Assembly (NCBI RefSeq): GCF_016907695.1
Contig: NZ_JAFBCK010000001.1
Span: 2,466,001-2,530,000 of the forward strand
Length of the DNA: 64,000 nt
Direction of reading: 5' to 3'
Source: Actinokineospora baliensis
GTDB taxonomy: Bacteria; Actinomycetota; Actinomycetes; Mycobacteriales; Pseudonocardiaceae
The position numbers and the translations under genes are program-made. A model generated the notes under the pieces. It was given only the letters and a program-made list of their open reading frames with translations, had not been told where the DNA came from and did no database searches. Below are positions 1-8,442 of the stretch, piece after piece (the stretch's first letter is position 1; each line of letters opens with the position of its first letter).

Positions 1-44
1 TGGCCAAGGTGCGCGCGTCCGGCAGCAGCGCCGAGATCGTCTGA
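1..44 (+). CDS. C-terminal end of an unidentified protein (partial)
   Basis: An open frame enters from the left edge and ends at a TGA at 42-44; the last residues are AKVRASGSSAEIV. Codon choice is GC3-rich as in the neighbours, which is the only support for coding. Too little is present to name the family. The next gene starts 66 bp downstream on the same strand. Confidence 0.35.
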   Translation, partial: AKVRASGSSAEIV

Positions 45-110
45 GGGTGGGAGCGAGCGCGCGCGGGTCCGGGTCGGTAGCCTTCCCGCCGTGAGTCGCA
101 CGGTGGGGCA

Positions 111-1178
111 GTGGCGGTGATCCGCCCTCGACGGTCTGATGACCTCGCGGCGCGGGCCGAGCACGACCTGGTCGGCATCATCCGCATGCCGGAGAGCAGC
201 GTCAGCCCGGTCACCTCGATCATGCGCCGGATCGTGTGGGCGCTGGTCGCGCTGTTCGCGGCCGTGCTGCTGGTCTACCTCGACCGCGACGGCTACCGCG
301 ACGTCAACGACGACGGGATCTCCTTCCTCGACGCGGTGTACTACGCCACGGTGTCGCTCTCGACCACCGGCTACGGCGACATCACCCCCTACAGCGACTC
401 GGCGCGGCTGACCAACATCCTGGTCATCACCCCGCTGCGCGTCCTGTTCCTCATCGTCCTGGTCGGCACCACCCTCGCGGTGCTGACCGAGCGCTCACGG
501 CAGGCTTTCAAGATCCAACGGTGGAGGTCGAAGGTGCGGGACCACGTGGTCGTCGTCGGCTACGGCACCAAGGGGCGGTCGGCGGTGAGCGCGGTCCTGT
601 CCGACGGGGTCGAACCCAGCCGCATCGTCATCGTCGACACCGACCAGGCCATGCTGGACGCGGCGTCGTCGCTGGGGCTGGTGACCGTGCACGGGTCGGG
701 TACCCGCGCGGACGTCTTGCGGGTGGCTGGCGTGCCCAGGGCGAAGTCGGTGGTGGTGGCCGCGAGCCGCGACGACTCCGCGGTGCTGATCACCCTCACT
801 GCGCGCGAGATGGCGCCTAGCGCCCAGATCGTCGCCGCAGTGCGGGAGACCGAGAACGTCCACCTCTTGCGGCAATCCGGGGCCAACCAGGTCGTGGTGT
901 CGAGCGAGACGGCCGGTCGGCTGCTCGGCATGGCCACCCACACGCCCACGGTCGTGGACATGGTCGAGGACCTCATCACCCCGGACGAGGGCTTGGCCAT
1001 CGCCGAGCGCGAGGTCGAGCCGGGCGAGGTGGGCGGTTCGCCGAGACACCTGCCCGACATCGTGCTCGGGCTCGTGCGGGCCGGGAAGCTCTACCGGGTC
1101 GACTCCTCCGAGGCCGACGCCATCGAGTACGGCGACCGGTTGCTCTACATCCGGAAGGTGACCCCGGCCGAGGACTGA
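111..1178 (+). CDS. Two-TM potassium channel with RCK (TrkA-N) domain
   Basis: A 355-residue K+ channel subunit of the plasma membrane. Transmembrane helices lie at about residues 40-58 and 98-120. Between them is the K+ selectivity filter, TTGYGD at residues 85-90. A cytoplasmic RCK/TrkA-N domain follows, with the nucleotide-binding loop GYGTKG at residues 150-155 and a TrkA-C-like end. This is the MthK/Kch-type arrangement, in which ligand binding to RCK gates the pore. The chosen start is GTG 111, behind a weak G-rich site. An ATG at 186 (residue 26) is an alternative but would shorten the cytoplasmic N-terminus. A candidate -10 (TAGCCT, 77-82) lies upstream. No other transport gene is linked to it. 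Confidence 0.88.
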   Translation: MAVIRPRRSDDLAARAEHDLVGIIRMPESSVSPVTSIMRRIVWALVALFAAVLLVYLDRDGYRDVNDDGISFLDAVYYATVSLSTTGYGDITPYSDSARLTNILVITPLRVLFLIVLVGTTLAVLTERSRQAFKIQRWRSKVRDHVVVVGYGTKGRSAVSAVLSDGVEPSRIVIVDTDQAMLDAASSLGLVTVHGSGTRADVLRVAGVPRAKSVVVAASRDDSAVLITLTAREMAPSAQIVAAVRETENVHLLRQSGANQVVVSSETAGRLLGMATHTPTVVDMVEDLITPDEGLAIAEREVEPGEVGGSPRHLPDIVLGLVRAGKLYRVDSSEADAIEYGDRLLYIRKVTPAED

Positions 1179-1210
1179 CGGCTCCTTGCGCGGTCTGCGA
1201 CGATCCGGGG

Positions 1211-1621
1211 ATGCGAGTCCCGTTCGCCATCCCGGCTCCCGCCTTGAAGTTGGCGGCGGTCGCGGTGTTCAGCGTCGTCGTGGCGCTGGGGCTGGCGATG
1301 GCGGGCGCCTTGGGGCACTGGTCCAGCGGTCCCACGACGGCCACGACCGTTCAAGCGACGGTCCTCGCCGGGAGCCCCTGCAACGGTGACGGCCTGGAAC
1401 GGGTCTCTTACCCCAGTGGCGGCGGTACGCAAGAGGCCCGGCTGGACGCCTGTGGGCACGAGGCGGGGGAGAAGGTGGAGGTCACCGTCGGCGACGGGGT
1501 CGTCCACCTGGCACGAGCCACGGCGGGGGCGACGGTGGACGCGCGCCCGTTCGCCGTGGTTCTCCTCATCTTCGCGGGGATCGCCGGGGCCTGGTTCACC
1601 CAGATCAAGCGCCGGGACTAA
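1211..1621 (+). CDS. Small membrane protein, DUF3592-like layout
   Basis: A 136-residue protein with a transmembrane segment at about residues 14-38, an extracytoplasmic beta-rich middle with two cysteines, a second transmembrane segment at about residues 111-129, and a basic C-terminus (KRRD). This two-helix hairpin around a small beta domain resembles DUF3592 proteins, but the assignment comes from layout only. The start is the ATG at 1211. The stop TAA (1619-1621) shares its first two bases with the TAG stop of the convergent peptidase gene, so the two genes leave no space for a terminator. Confidence 0.6.
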   Translation: MRVPFAIPAPALKLAAVAVFSVVVALGLAMAGALGHWSSGPTTATTVQATVLAGSPCNGDGLERVSYPSGGGTQEARLDACGHEAGEKVEVTVGDGVVHLARATAGATVDARPFAVVLLIFAGIAGAWFTQIKRRD

Positions 1622-2802
1622 GAGACGTCCCCTGGGGCCGCGAGCCAGGTGTTGCACGGTGTGGTCCGGTTGTTCTTGAACCCGTGCTCTTGCCACGCGC
1701 CGTAGTGCTGTGGGGAGCCGTGGTCGGGTGGAACCCCCTGCTGCCAATCGCCCCGGGTGTAACCGTCGGCGAGCATGTCCCGGATGAAGTCGTCGGTGAT
1801 AGAGCCGCCGCCGTGCTGGCCGCCCGCGAACCACATGCCGCCGAAGCACTGCGCCTGCAACTCCGAGCGCCGCGACAGCTCCAGCCCCGCCGGGGTCTGG
1901 TCGCCCGCCTCGTAGCGGGCATCCCAGTAGGCGTCGTTGATGCCGGACATCGCCTGGATGTGGTGGGCGAACTCGTGGGAGAACAGCGCCAGGTACACCC
2001 CGGCCTTGTTGCCGTACTGGTCGATCTGCAGGCCCTCGTACGGCATGTAGATCGTGTTGTCCTGGCCGCAGTAGAAAGCCGCCCACGTGGACGCGGCGGT
2101 ACCGCAGGCACTGGACCAGGTCTTACCGGGCGGGAACTTCAGCGCGGGGGTGAAGTAAGGCAGGTTCGCGCGTTGCATCACCGGCGCCCACGCCTTGTCG
2201 AAGCACGGTAGGGCAGCCGTGAAGAACGCTTGCGCGCTCTGCGGGTCACTACGCCACGCCGGGAGGTTGCAGGTGACGACGTTGACGCCATTGGTGGTGC
2301 TGAAGACGGGGTTGTCGCCTAGCGCGTGAACGGGCTGCGGGCCGGACTGCGTAGTGGTCGTTGGCTGCGAGGACCGCGTAGTACCGCGCGTCGTTGCGGT
2401 GGTCGCGGTGGTGCGGGTCGGCCGGGACGTCGTAGTGGTGGTTGTTGTCGTCTTAGAGCGTGACGGCGCTGTGGTGGTGGGGGCCGAGTAGCCGACGTCG
2501 TTGGGGCGCTTGCCCGCCAGTTGGACGTATCCGACGAAAGCCGCGCCCGCGAGTAGGAGGGTCACGAAGCTGATCGCGACAACCAGGCCGGTGTTGGACT
2601 TTGGCCGCATGGGGGCATATCCGGGCGGCGGGCCGTACCAGGTCCTTTGTGGATACTGCTGCTGGTAGTGCTGTTGTGGATAGCCCTGCTGCGGGTAGCC
2701 CTGGTGCGAGTAGGGCGGTAAGACCATCGGCGGCGGCGCCACCGGCATAGGCGGCGGGTATGGGCCATGTGGACGCCATGGACCCATGGGCGGATGGCTC
2801 AT
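1618..2802 (-). CDS. Neutral zinc metallopeptidase (YpfJ family)
   Basis: A 394-residue membrane-anchored peptidase. The first ~65 residues are Pro/Gln/Tyr-rich and cytoplasmic (repeats of GYPQQ type). A transmembrane helix follows at about residues 72-95, then a Thr/Ser-rich linker and the catalytic domain. The zinc motif is HEFAHH, and a downstream SELQAQCFGG supplies the likely third ligand Glu, as in the YpfJ family. The catalytic domain should lie outside the membrane. The ATG at 2802 is preceded by a GGGGGAACG ribosome site; an upstream in-frame start would add 18 residues without one. It is divergent from the DUF2207 gene. Substrates are unknown. Confidence 0.82.
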   Translation of the reverse strand: MSHPPMGPWRPHGPYPPPMPVAPPPMVLPPYSHQGYPQQGYPQQHYQQQYPQRTWYGPPPGYAPMRPKSNTGLVVAISFVTLLLAGAAFVGYVQLAGKRPNDVGYSAPTTTAPSRSKTTTTTTTTSRPTRTTATTATTRGTTRSSQPTTTTQSGPQPVHALGDNPVFSTTNGVNVVTCNLPAWRSDPQSAQAFFTAALPCFDKAWAPVMQRANLPYFTPALKFPPGKTWSSACGTAASTWAAFYCGQDNTIYMPYEGLQIDQYGNKAGVYLALFSHEFAHHIQAMSGINDAYWDARYEAGDQTPAGLELSRRSELQAQCFGGMWFAGGQHGGGSITDDFIRDMLADGYTRGDWQQGVPPDHGSPQHYGAWQEHGFKNNRTTPCNTWLAAPGDVS

Positions 2803-2869
2803 CGTTCCCCCGTGTCGGCTGGAGTTGGCCAATTCGGCCAGACCGGCGGTGAGCATAAGGGCGCTCGGC

Positions 2870-2875
2870 TATCGT
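2870..2875 (+). promoter_or_regulatory. Candidate -10 box for a leaderless DUF2207 transcript
   Basis: TATCGT lies 8 nt before the GTG at 2884, and no Shine-Dalgarno is present. The same box-to-start spacing occurs upstream of jetA on the other strand. This spacing argues for a transcript that begins at or next to the start codon. Confidence 0.4.
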
Positions 2876-2883
2876 TCGCTGCC

Positions 2884-4635
2884 GTGTTGAGGAAATGGGG
2901 GGTCGCCGTCGTCACCTCCGCGACGGCCGTGTTGATCGTGGGTATGGCCGCGGGCGCGGGCGCGGCGGTCCAGCCGACGTTCCCGTCCCTGCCCTCCTTG
3001 CCGCCGACAGCCCCGAGCATCGACTTCCCCATCCCGAAGCCCGGCCCGACGGGGACGGTGAAACCGCCGGTCATCGACCCGATCCCGCCCACAGGTGGCC
3101 CCACCCGGCCGCCGGGCGGCATTCAGCCGATCCTCCCGCGCAGCGTCAACGTCCAGCTCAAGGTCGAGCGCGACGGCGGGCTCACCGTGCGCGAACAGGT
3201 CATCGTGCAGGCGAAGCAGCAGATGGTCCGCGTCGCGCCGCTGCGGATCGGTGACCGGGTGTTCACCGTCCGCGACGCGCGGGTCGAGGGCAACGGCGCT
3301 GTCGACGCGACCGCCGACGCGCTCACGATCCGCCTCGGTGAAGGCGCTTCGACGGTGCACTACACCGTGGACGGCACCATCGCCGACGCCGACGACCGGC
3401 AGGAGTTCCGGTGGCAGCCCGCCAGCGGGTGGGACACCAAGCTGGCTCTCGTGCGGGTCTCCCTGCTCACGCCGCGGCCTGGCCGCGACTTCGTCTGCCT
3501 GGCGGGGCAACCGGGCACGGACCAGGTCTGCGATTCGGCCCTCACCGACGGCAGCGGCATCCTCCGGGTTGTGCAGTCCGACCTGGACACCGGAGGGCGG
3601 GTCGATCTCACCGCCCAGTTGCCCGCCGGTCTCGTCCCTGCGAATGCGCGCTTTGAGAAGGCGCCTTCCACCGCCTTCGCGGTCACGCCTCTTAGCGGTG
3701 CCGGGCTGGGGTTGGCCGCGCTCCTGCTTCTAGGCGGATTCGTCTTCCTCTGGCGTTCTCGTGAGCGCGACGCCAACGCGATCCTCGCTGAAGTAGGCCC
3801 AGTCGGGCTCGTAGTCGACAACGACGGTAAGACCACCTTCGCCTCGCCGGATGGTGTCCTACCTGGACAAGCTGGAACCGTGCTCGCGGAACGGGCTGGT
3901 GAGAACGAGCTCGCAGCCACCATTGTCGACTTGGCGGTCCGCAACTACCTCTGGGTGACCGAGTCCAGTGGTGACTGGCAGATCGTTCGCCGCAACCCCG
4001 CAGACGACGCTCTTAGCGGCTATGAAGCTGCCGTCTACACGGCCTTTCTTCCAGAGGGGACCGAGTCGGTCACTCTCTCCGCACTGCGTAATGCCCCGCT
4101 CGACCTCACTGCGGCGCGCTCGGCGCTACACGCGGACGCCGTCAATCGCGGGTGGTTCGCTCGGCACCCTGATCGACCGGGCCGCTGGCAGATCGCGGGA
4201 GCGGTAGTGCTGGCGCTTGGTGCTGTTGGGACCGTCGTGCTCGCGCTGACCGCTGGTCCTGCCCTGCTCGGCATCGCGGTGACCGTGGGAGGGCTGGGGC
4301 TCTTCATCGGCGGCCGGTTGGCGCCTGTGCGCACCAAGCGCGGTTCCGCGCTGGCCCAGAGGGTGCGTGGTGTCGCGCTGTACCTGGCGAGCGTCCAGCC
4401 GGACACGGTGGCGGCCGAACGCGAGGTCGTGTTCTCCCGGGCGCTGCCCTACGCGGTCGCCCTCGGCGAGTCCGAGCGCTGGCTGTCCGGGTTCGGCCCG
4501 ATCGACCCCGCGGCGGTCCACTGGTACGCCACCCAGGACGCCGAAGTCGCCGCTGACCAGGGGAAGTTCGTCGACCAGGTGGCGGCATTCGCCGACTCCC
4601 TGGGTCGGGTGCTGAACCCGTCGGAAAAACACTGA
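2884..4635 (+). CDS. DUF2207 domain membrane protein
   Basis: A 583-residue protein. It has an N-terminal signal or anchor helix (about residues 5-28), a Pro-rich linker, an extracytoplasmic DUF2207 beta domain (about residues 85-255), a transmembrane helix near residue 275, and a cytoplasmic part with a second hydrophobic pair at about residues 440-485. This is the usual order for DUF2207 proteins, whose function is unknown. A longer frame reaches back to an ATG at 2767, but that would overlap the divergent peptidase start; GTG 2884 fits the signal peptide and the candidate -10 at 2870. Codon use is noticeably relaxed (CTT, GTA, TCT codons) between about 3640 and 4290. Confidence 0.78.
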   Translation: MLRKWGVAVVTSATAVLIVGMAAGAGAAVQPTFPSLPSLPPTAPSIDFPIPKPGPTGTVKPPVIDPIPPTGGPTRPPGGIQPILPRSVNVQLKVERDGGLTVREQVIVQAKQQMVRVAPLRIGDRVFTVRDARVEGNGAVDATADALTIRLGEGASTVHYTVDGTIADADDRQEFRWQPASGWDTKLALVRVSLLTPRPGRDFVCLAGQPGTDQVCDSALTDGSGILRVVQSDLDTGGRVDLTAQLPAGLVPANARFEKAPSTAFAVTPLSGAGLGLAALLLLGGFVFLWRSRERDANAILAEVGPVGLVVDNDGKTTFASPDGVLPGQAGTVLAERAGENELAATIVDLAVRNYLWVTESSGDWQIVRRNPADDALSGYEAAVYTAFLPEGTESVTLSALRNAPLDLTAARSALHADAVNRGWFARHPDRPGRWQIAGAVVLALGAVGTVVLALTAGPALLGIAVTVGGLGLFIGGRLAPVRTKRGSALAQRVRGVALYLASVQPDTVAAEREVVFSRALPYAVALGESERWLSGFGPIDPAAVHWYATQDAEVAADQGKFVDQVAAFADSLGRVLNPSEKH

Positions 4636-4688
4636 CCGTCGCCAATCCATCACGCGTCCGACCTGGCATTACACACTTTCGGGGGTAA

Positions 4689-4717
4689 TTAGCGGATCAA
4701 CCATCACGCGGTGTACG
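4689..4717 (+). promoter_or_regulatory. Candidate promoter of the LPXTG gene
   Basis: TTAGCG (4689-4694) and TGTACG (4712-4717) are 17 bp apart. They would place a transcription start about 29 nt before the TTG start codon at 4753. The match to the vegetative consensus is weak. Confidence 0.25.
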
Positions 4718-4752
4718 TTTCGCCCACTTCATCGCGTGTCCTGGGAGGTCCG

Positions 4753-6225
4753 TTGCTCACGTTCGTGAAGCGCGCAGCCGTGGCAGTCGTGACCGGGTTG
4801 ACCCTGGTCGCCACCGCGGTACCCGCTCTGGCCCAGGACGACCCGGACCTGTCCTTCCCGGACTACCCGATGGACGAGGTGGTCAGCCCCACCCCGGCCA
4901 CGGTCGCCAGCATCTGCAAGAAGGGCGTGCGCTCGGTCGAGGTCAACGTGCACGACAGCGGCCCGTTCACGGTCCGCCTGGTCGGCTCCGACCTCCCGGC
5001 CAAGACCACCAAGGCCACCGACGACCCCAAGGTGACCTTCAAGCCGGTGCCCCCCGGCGAGTACACCGTCGAGATCGACGGCGCGGGCGAGAAGTCCGAC
5101 GGCCTGCCGGTCGTGGTCAAGCCGTGCACCGAGGACACCCCGTCGGACGACCCGCTCGAGGTCTCCGTCCAGTGCCGCGGCGGCTGGGGCATCGTCACCG
5201 CCAAGATCACCAACCCGTCCACCGACGAGGTGCGCGAGTACGCGATCGACATCGACCTGCCCTACACGCACTCCGGCGAGATCTCCCCGGGCGTCGCGTT
5301 CACGGTCGTCGACAACGCCTACGAGGACCGCGACAAGTACCAGATCAAGCTGCACGGCCCCGGGTTCGACCCGCCGATCATCAAGAACTTCAGCGTCAAC
5401 TGCCGCTCCGGCAACGCGCCGGGCGTGGGCACCTACGCGCAGTGCGACGCCAAGGAGAACGTCACCAGCCAGCCCACGCTGTGGGTCGAGCTCGACAACC
5501 CCAACCGCATCTCGGTGGACTACACCGTGACCGCGCACGAGGCCACCAAGACGGTCACCGTCCCCGCGGTCGCGCACGGCAGCGCCGACCTCGGCCCCGT
5601 CCCCGCGGGTGACTACAAGGTCATCGTGAAGGGCTCCGACGGCACCGAGGTCGTCACCGGCGTCTCCGTCGACTTCTGCGAGGACGTCAAGGTCGACCGC
5701 GACGGCCTGCAGGTGTCCACCCGCTGCGTCGACGAGCAGTCGGTCGTGACCATCCGGTACTACGCGGTCGGCCCGTACCCGGCCGAGCGGAAGTTCACCG
5801 TCGAGGGCAAGCCCGGCTTCGAGGAGACCGTCCGCTTCGACGGCGATGGCGTCTACCAGTGGACCCGCCACGTCGGGGTCTTCGCCGACGGCAGCTACAC
5901 CGCGCACCTGACCGGTTCCGGCCTGAACACCACCGAGAAGTTCACCGTCGACTGCGAGCGCGACACCACGCCGACGACCACACCGTCCACCCCGGACACC
6001 ACGACCGCCCCGCCGTCGACCACCGCCACCGTCGACAGCTCGGCGCCGAGCAGCACCACCACCAGCCCGGCCCCGCAGGGCGGCGTGCCCCCGACCACCG
6101 ACGACGGCTCCGGCGGCCTGCCGGTCACCGGTGCCGCGGTCGGCGGCCTGGTCCTGCTCGGCCTGGCCGCGCTCGGCGGCGGCGCCTTCCTGCTGCTCGT
6201 GCAGCGGCGCAAGCGCTCCGCCTAG
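4753..6225 (+). CDS. LPXTG cell-wall-anchored four-repeat surface protein
   Basis: A 490-residue exported protein. A signal peptide covers about residues 1-28 and ends AVPALA. Four beta-rich, Ig-like segments follow, each opened by a cysteine (SIC, VQC, AQC, TRC) and closed by another near its end. Next come a Thr/Ser/Pro linker (about residues 405-455), the sortase motif LPVTG, a hydrophobic helix, and the basic tail QRRKRSA. Sortase would cleave after Thr and attach the protein to peptidoglycan. The start is TTG 4753 because GGGAGG lies 4-9 nt upstream; the frame can also be read from GTG 4711. The Cys pairing suggests disulfides. Its partner or ligand is unknown. A strong hairpin follows the gene. 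Confidence 0.8.
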   Translation: MLTFVKRAAVAVVTGLTLVATAVPALAQDDPDLSFPDYPMDEVVSPTPATVASICKKGVRSVEVNVHDSGPFTVRLVGSDLPAKTTKATDDPKVTFKPVPPGEYTVEIDGAGEKSDGLPVVVKPCTEDTPSDDPLEVSVQCRGGWGIVTAKITNPSTDEVREYAIDIDLPYTHSGEISPGVAFTVVDNAYEDRDKYQIKLHGPGFDPPIIKNFSVNCRSGNAPGVGTYAQCDAKENVTSQPTLWVELDNPNRISVDYTVTAHEATKTVTVPAVAHGSADLGPVPAGDYKVIVKGSDGTEVVTGVSVDFCEDVKVDRDGLQVSTRCVDEQSVVTIRYYAVGPYPAERKFTVEGKPGFEETVRFDGDGVYQWTRHVGVFADGSYTAHLTGSGLNTTEKFTVDCERDTTPTTTPSTPDTTTAPPSTTATVDSSAPSSTTTSPAPQGGVPPTTDDGSGGLPVTGAAVGGLVLLGLAALGGGAFLLLVQRRKRSA

Positions 6226-6253
6226 CGGAGTTATCCACAACCCACGGGTTCCT

Positions 6254-6286
6254 CCACAGGCGGACACGCACGGTGTCCGCCTGTGG
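6254..6286 (+). terminator. Hairpin after the LPXTG gene
   Basis: Perfect 14-bp arms (6254-6267 and 6273-6286) flank a 5-nt loop. There is no T-run. It lies 29 bp after the stop and 24 bp before the next start, so it probably separates the two transcripts. Confidence 0.65.
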
Positions 6287-6297
6287 TGCACCTCCCG

Positions 6298-6303
6298 TAG
6301 GCT
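6298..6303 (+). promoter_or_regulatory. Candidate -10 box for leaderless M16 gene
   Basis: TAGGCT lies 6 nt before GTG 6310. No ribosome site is present between the hairpin and the start codon. Confidence 0.35.
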
Positions 6304-6309
6304 CGCCAG

Positions 6310-7593
6310 GTGACCGTTTCCCAGCCGTACCGCTACACCCTCGCCAACGGCCTGCGGGTTGTCCTCGCCCCCGACGACACCGCGCCGGTCGTCGGCGTCA
6401 GCGTGCACTACGACGTGGGCTTCCGCTCCGAGCCGGAGGGCAGGACCGGGTTCGCGCACCTGTTCGAGCACCTGATGTTCCAGGGCAGCGAGAGCTTGGA
6501 GAAGCTGGCGCACTTCCGGCACGTGCAATCCTCCGGCGGCACCTTCAACGGGTCCACCCACCCGGACTACACCGACTACTTCGAGGTCCTGCCCTCGGCC
6601 GCCCTGGAGCGCGCGCTGTTCCTGGAGGCCGACCGGATGCGCGCCCCCAAGCTCACCGAGGAGAACCTGCGCAACCAGATCGACGTGGTGAAGGAGGAGA
6701 TCCGGCTCAACGTGCTCAACCGCCCCTACGGCGGTTTCCCGTGGATCCTGCTCCCGCCGGTGCTGTTCGACACCTTCCCCAACGCGCACAACGGCTACGG
6801 CGGGTTCGAGGACCTCGAGCAGGCCACGGTCGCCGACTGCGCCGCGTTCTTCGACACCTACTACGCCCCGGCCAACGCCGTGCTCACCGTCGCGGGCGAC
6901 TTCACCGTCGAGGCGGCCAAGGAGCTCGTCGAACGCCACTTCGGCGACGTCCCGGCCCGGCCCCGGCCGCAGCGCCCCTCCTTCGCCGAGCCGCCGCCCA
7001 CCGCCGAGGTCCGCGCCGACCACCCGGACCCGCTGGCCCCGCTGCCCGCCGTCGCGATCGGGTACCGCATCCCGGACCCGATCGAAGAACTCGACGCCTA
7101 CCTGGCGTACCTGGTCCTCGCGGGCGTCCTCACCGACGGCGACGGCTCCCGCCTGCAGCAGCGCCTGGTCTACGGCGACCAGCTGGTCACCGAGGTCAGC
7201 GCGGGCTGCGGCATGTTCGGCCCCTTCGAGGCCCGCGACCCGGACACCTTCACCATCACCGCGATGTACTCCCCCGAGGTGGCGCTGGACCCGGTCCTGG
7301 CCGCCATCGACGAGGAACTCGAGCGCCTGGCCAGCACCCCGCCGGACCCCGCGGAACTGGCCAAGATCACCGCCCGCTGGGCCGCCAGCCTGCACAAGGA
7401 ACACGACCGCATCGTCAGCCGCACCCTGGCCCTCGGCGCCTTCGAACTCCTCTACGGCAACCCCGGCCTGGTCTACGAACTCCCCGAACGCATCAACGCC
7501 ATCACCCCCGACGCCGTCTCCGCCGCCGCCAAGGCCCTGCGCCCCGACTCCCGAGCCATCCTCACCATCACCCCCTCCGGCGGTGCCGAGTGA
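6310..7593 (+). CDS. M16 family zinc peptidase, catalytic subunit
   Basis: A 427-residue M16B (pitrilysin-like) peptidase. The inverted zinc motif HLFEH places ligands at H50 and H54 and the catalytic Glu at E53; EEIRLNV about 75 residues later supplies the distal Glu. The usual two-domain half-clam is complete through the R/Y-containing C-terminal half. A second M16 gene without the zinc motif lies downstream, matching the active/inactive pair seen in other bacteria, where the two form a heterodimer that degrades peptides. Unusually, the pair is separated by 849 bp. The gap is built from decayed copies of this gene's last ~129 bp (7465-7593). Confidence 0.9.
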   Translation: MTVSQPYRYTLANGLRVVLAPDDTAPVVGVSVHYDVGFRSEPEGRTGFAHLFEHLMFQGSESLEKLAHFRHVQSSGGTFNGSTHPDYTDYFEVLPSAALERALFLEADRMRAPKLTEENLRNQIDVVKEEIRLNVLNRPYGGFPWILLPPVLFDTFPNAHNGYGGFEDLEQATVADCAAFFDTYYAPANAVLTVAGDFTVEAAKELVERHFGDVPARPRPQRPSFAEPPPTAEVRADHPDPLAPLPAVAIGYRIPDPIEELDAYLAYLVLAGVLTDGDGSRLQQRLVYGDQLVTEVSAGCGMFGPFEARDPDTFTITAMYSPEVALDPVLAAIDEELERLASTPPDPAELAKITARWAASLHKEHDRIVSRTLALGAFELLYGNPGLVYELPERINAITPDAVSAAAKALRPDSRAILTITPSGGAE

Positions 7594-8309
7594 CGGATCT
7601 CCCCGCAGGCGCCACCCCCTTCACCCCGGCCGCTGTCGGCCTCGCACGCCCCGTTTCCCACGCCGTCGCCACCGGCGGCCTGCCCGGCGGTGGCCAGTGA
7701 TGGGCCTGGTTTGCGGGCTCGTCGAGCACGCCTCTCCTTGTGCCTCGGCTGCGGTCGGGGCCGTGGGTCCCGCTGCTCGCGTCACTGTCACTCCCTTCGG
7801 CGGTGCCGAGTGATGGGCCTGGCCTACGAGCTCTCGGAGCGCACTGCTCCCTTCATCCCGGCCGCTGTCGGGGCTGAACAGCCCGCTTCTCGTGCCATCG
7901 GCACCGTCACCCCCTTGGCGGTGTCGAGCGACGGGCCTGGTTTGCGGTTCCCCGAGTGCGCTGCTCCTTCTGCCCCGGTTGCGGTTGGGGCCGTGCGTCT
8001 CGTTTCCCGTGCCATCGGTCCCGTTGGCGGTGTCGGGTGATGGGCTTGGTCTACGAGTTCCTCGAGCGCGCCTGCACCCCAGCCGCTTTCAGGGGCCCTG
8101 CGCCCCGCTTCTCGCGCCGTCGTCACCGTCAACCCATTGGCGGTGTCGAGTAGTGGGCCTGGTCTACGAACTCCCCGAACGCGCCTACACCCCGGCCGCT
8201 GTCGGGGCCTTGCTGCGCCCCGCTTCTCGCGCCGTCGTCATCGGCTGGTCGGGCTCGGCGGTGGCGAGTGACAGTCGTGGTGCCACCGCCACCCGGCGGT
8301 GTCGTGTGA
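7594..8309 (+). repeat. Array of decayed tandem copies of the M16 gene 3' end
   Basis: The last 129 bp of the upstream M16 gene (7465-7593, protein GLVYELPER to SGGAE-stop) recur in the same orientation. Copies are at 7594-7700, 7701-7813, 7814-7931, 7932-8040, 8041-8153 and 8154-8271, with a short remnant at 8272-8309; units are about 107-119 bp. Several junctions read TGATG, so one unit's stop overlaps the next unit's ATG. Unit 2 gives a complete 37-residue frame (MGLVCGL to FGGAE). Units 3 and 4 are fused because the stop has become CGA. Unit 5 has compensating frame changes. The last unit's frame runs on to a TGA at 8444-8446 that overlaps the next M16 start. The stretch from 8310 to 8442 shows only faint similarity and ends in the AGGAGGA ribosome site. 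Confidence 0.85.
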
Positions 8310-8442
8310 TCAGCGCCGTCGCTCTCGATGCCGCGGCGGGTGCGCTCCGTGCCCCAGCGGGCATTGGCGCCGTCCGAACCATTTCCCCCGGTGCCGCGGG
8401 CGGGTCCCCGCGGTCACCCCACCTTCCCGCAGGAGGACAGCA

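Noticed and set aside
4729..7404. Minus-strand open frame of 891 codons
   Set aside because: It is antisense to the LPXTG and M16 genes, both of which have clear domain motifs; it consists of low-complexity Arg/Gly/Val text from GC3-rich codons.
7594..8309. CRISPR array
   Set aside because: Units are contiguous and 107-119 bp long with no unique spacers, and they derive from the adjacent gene's 3' end.
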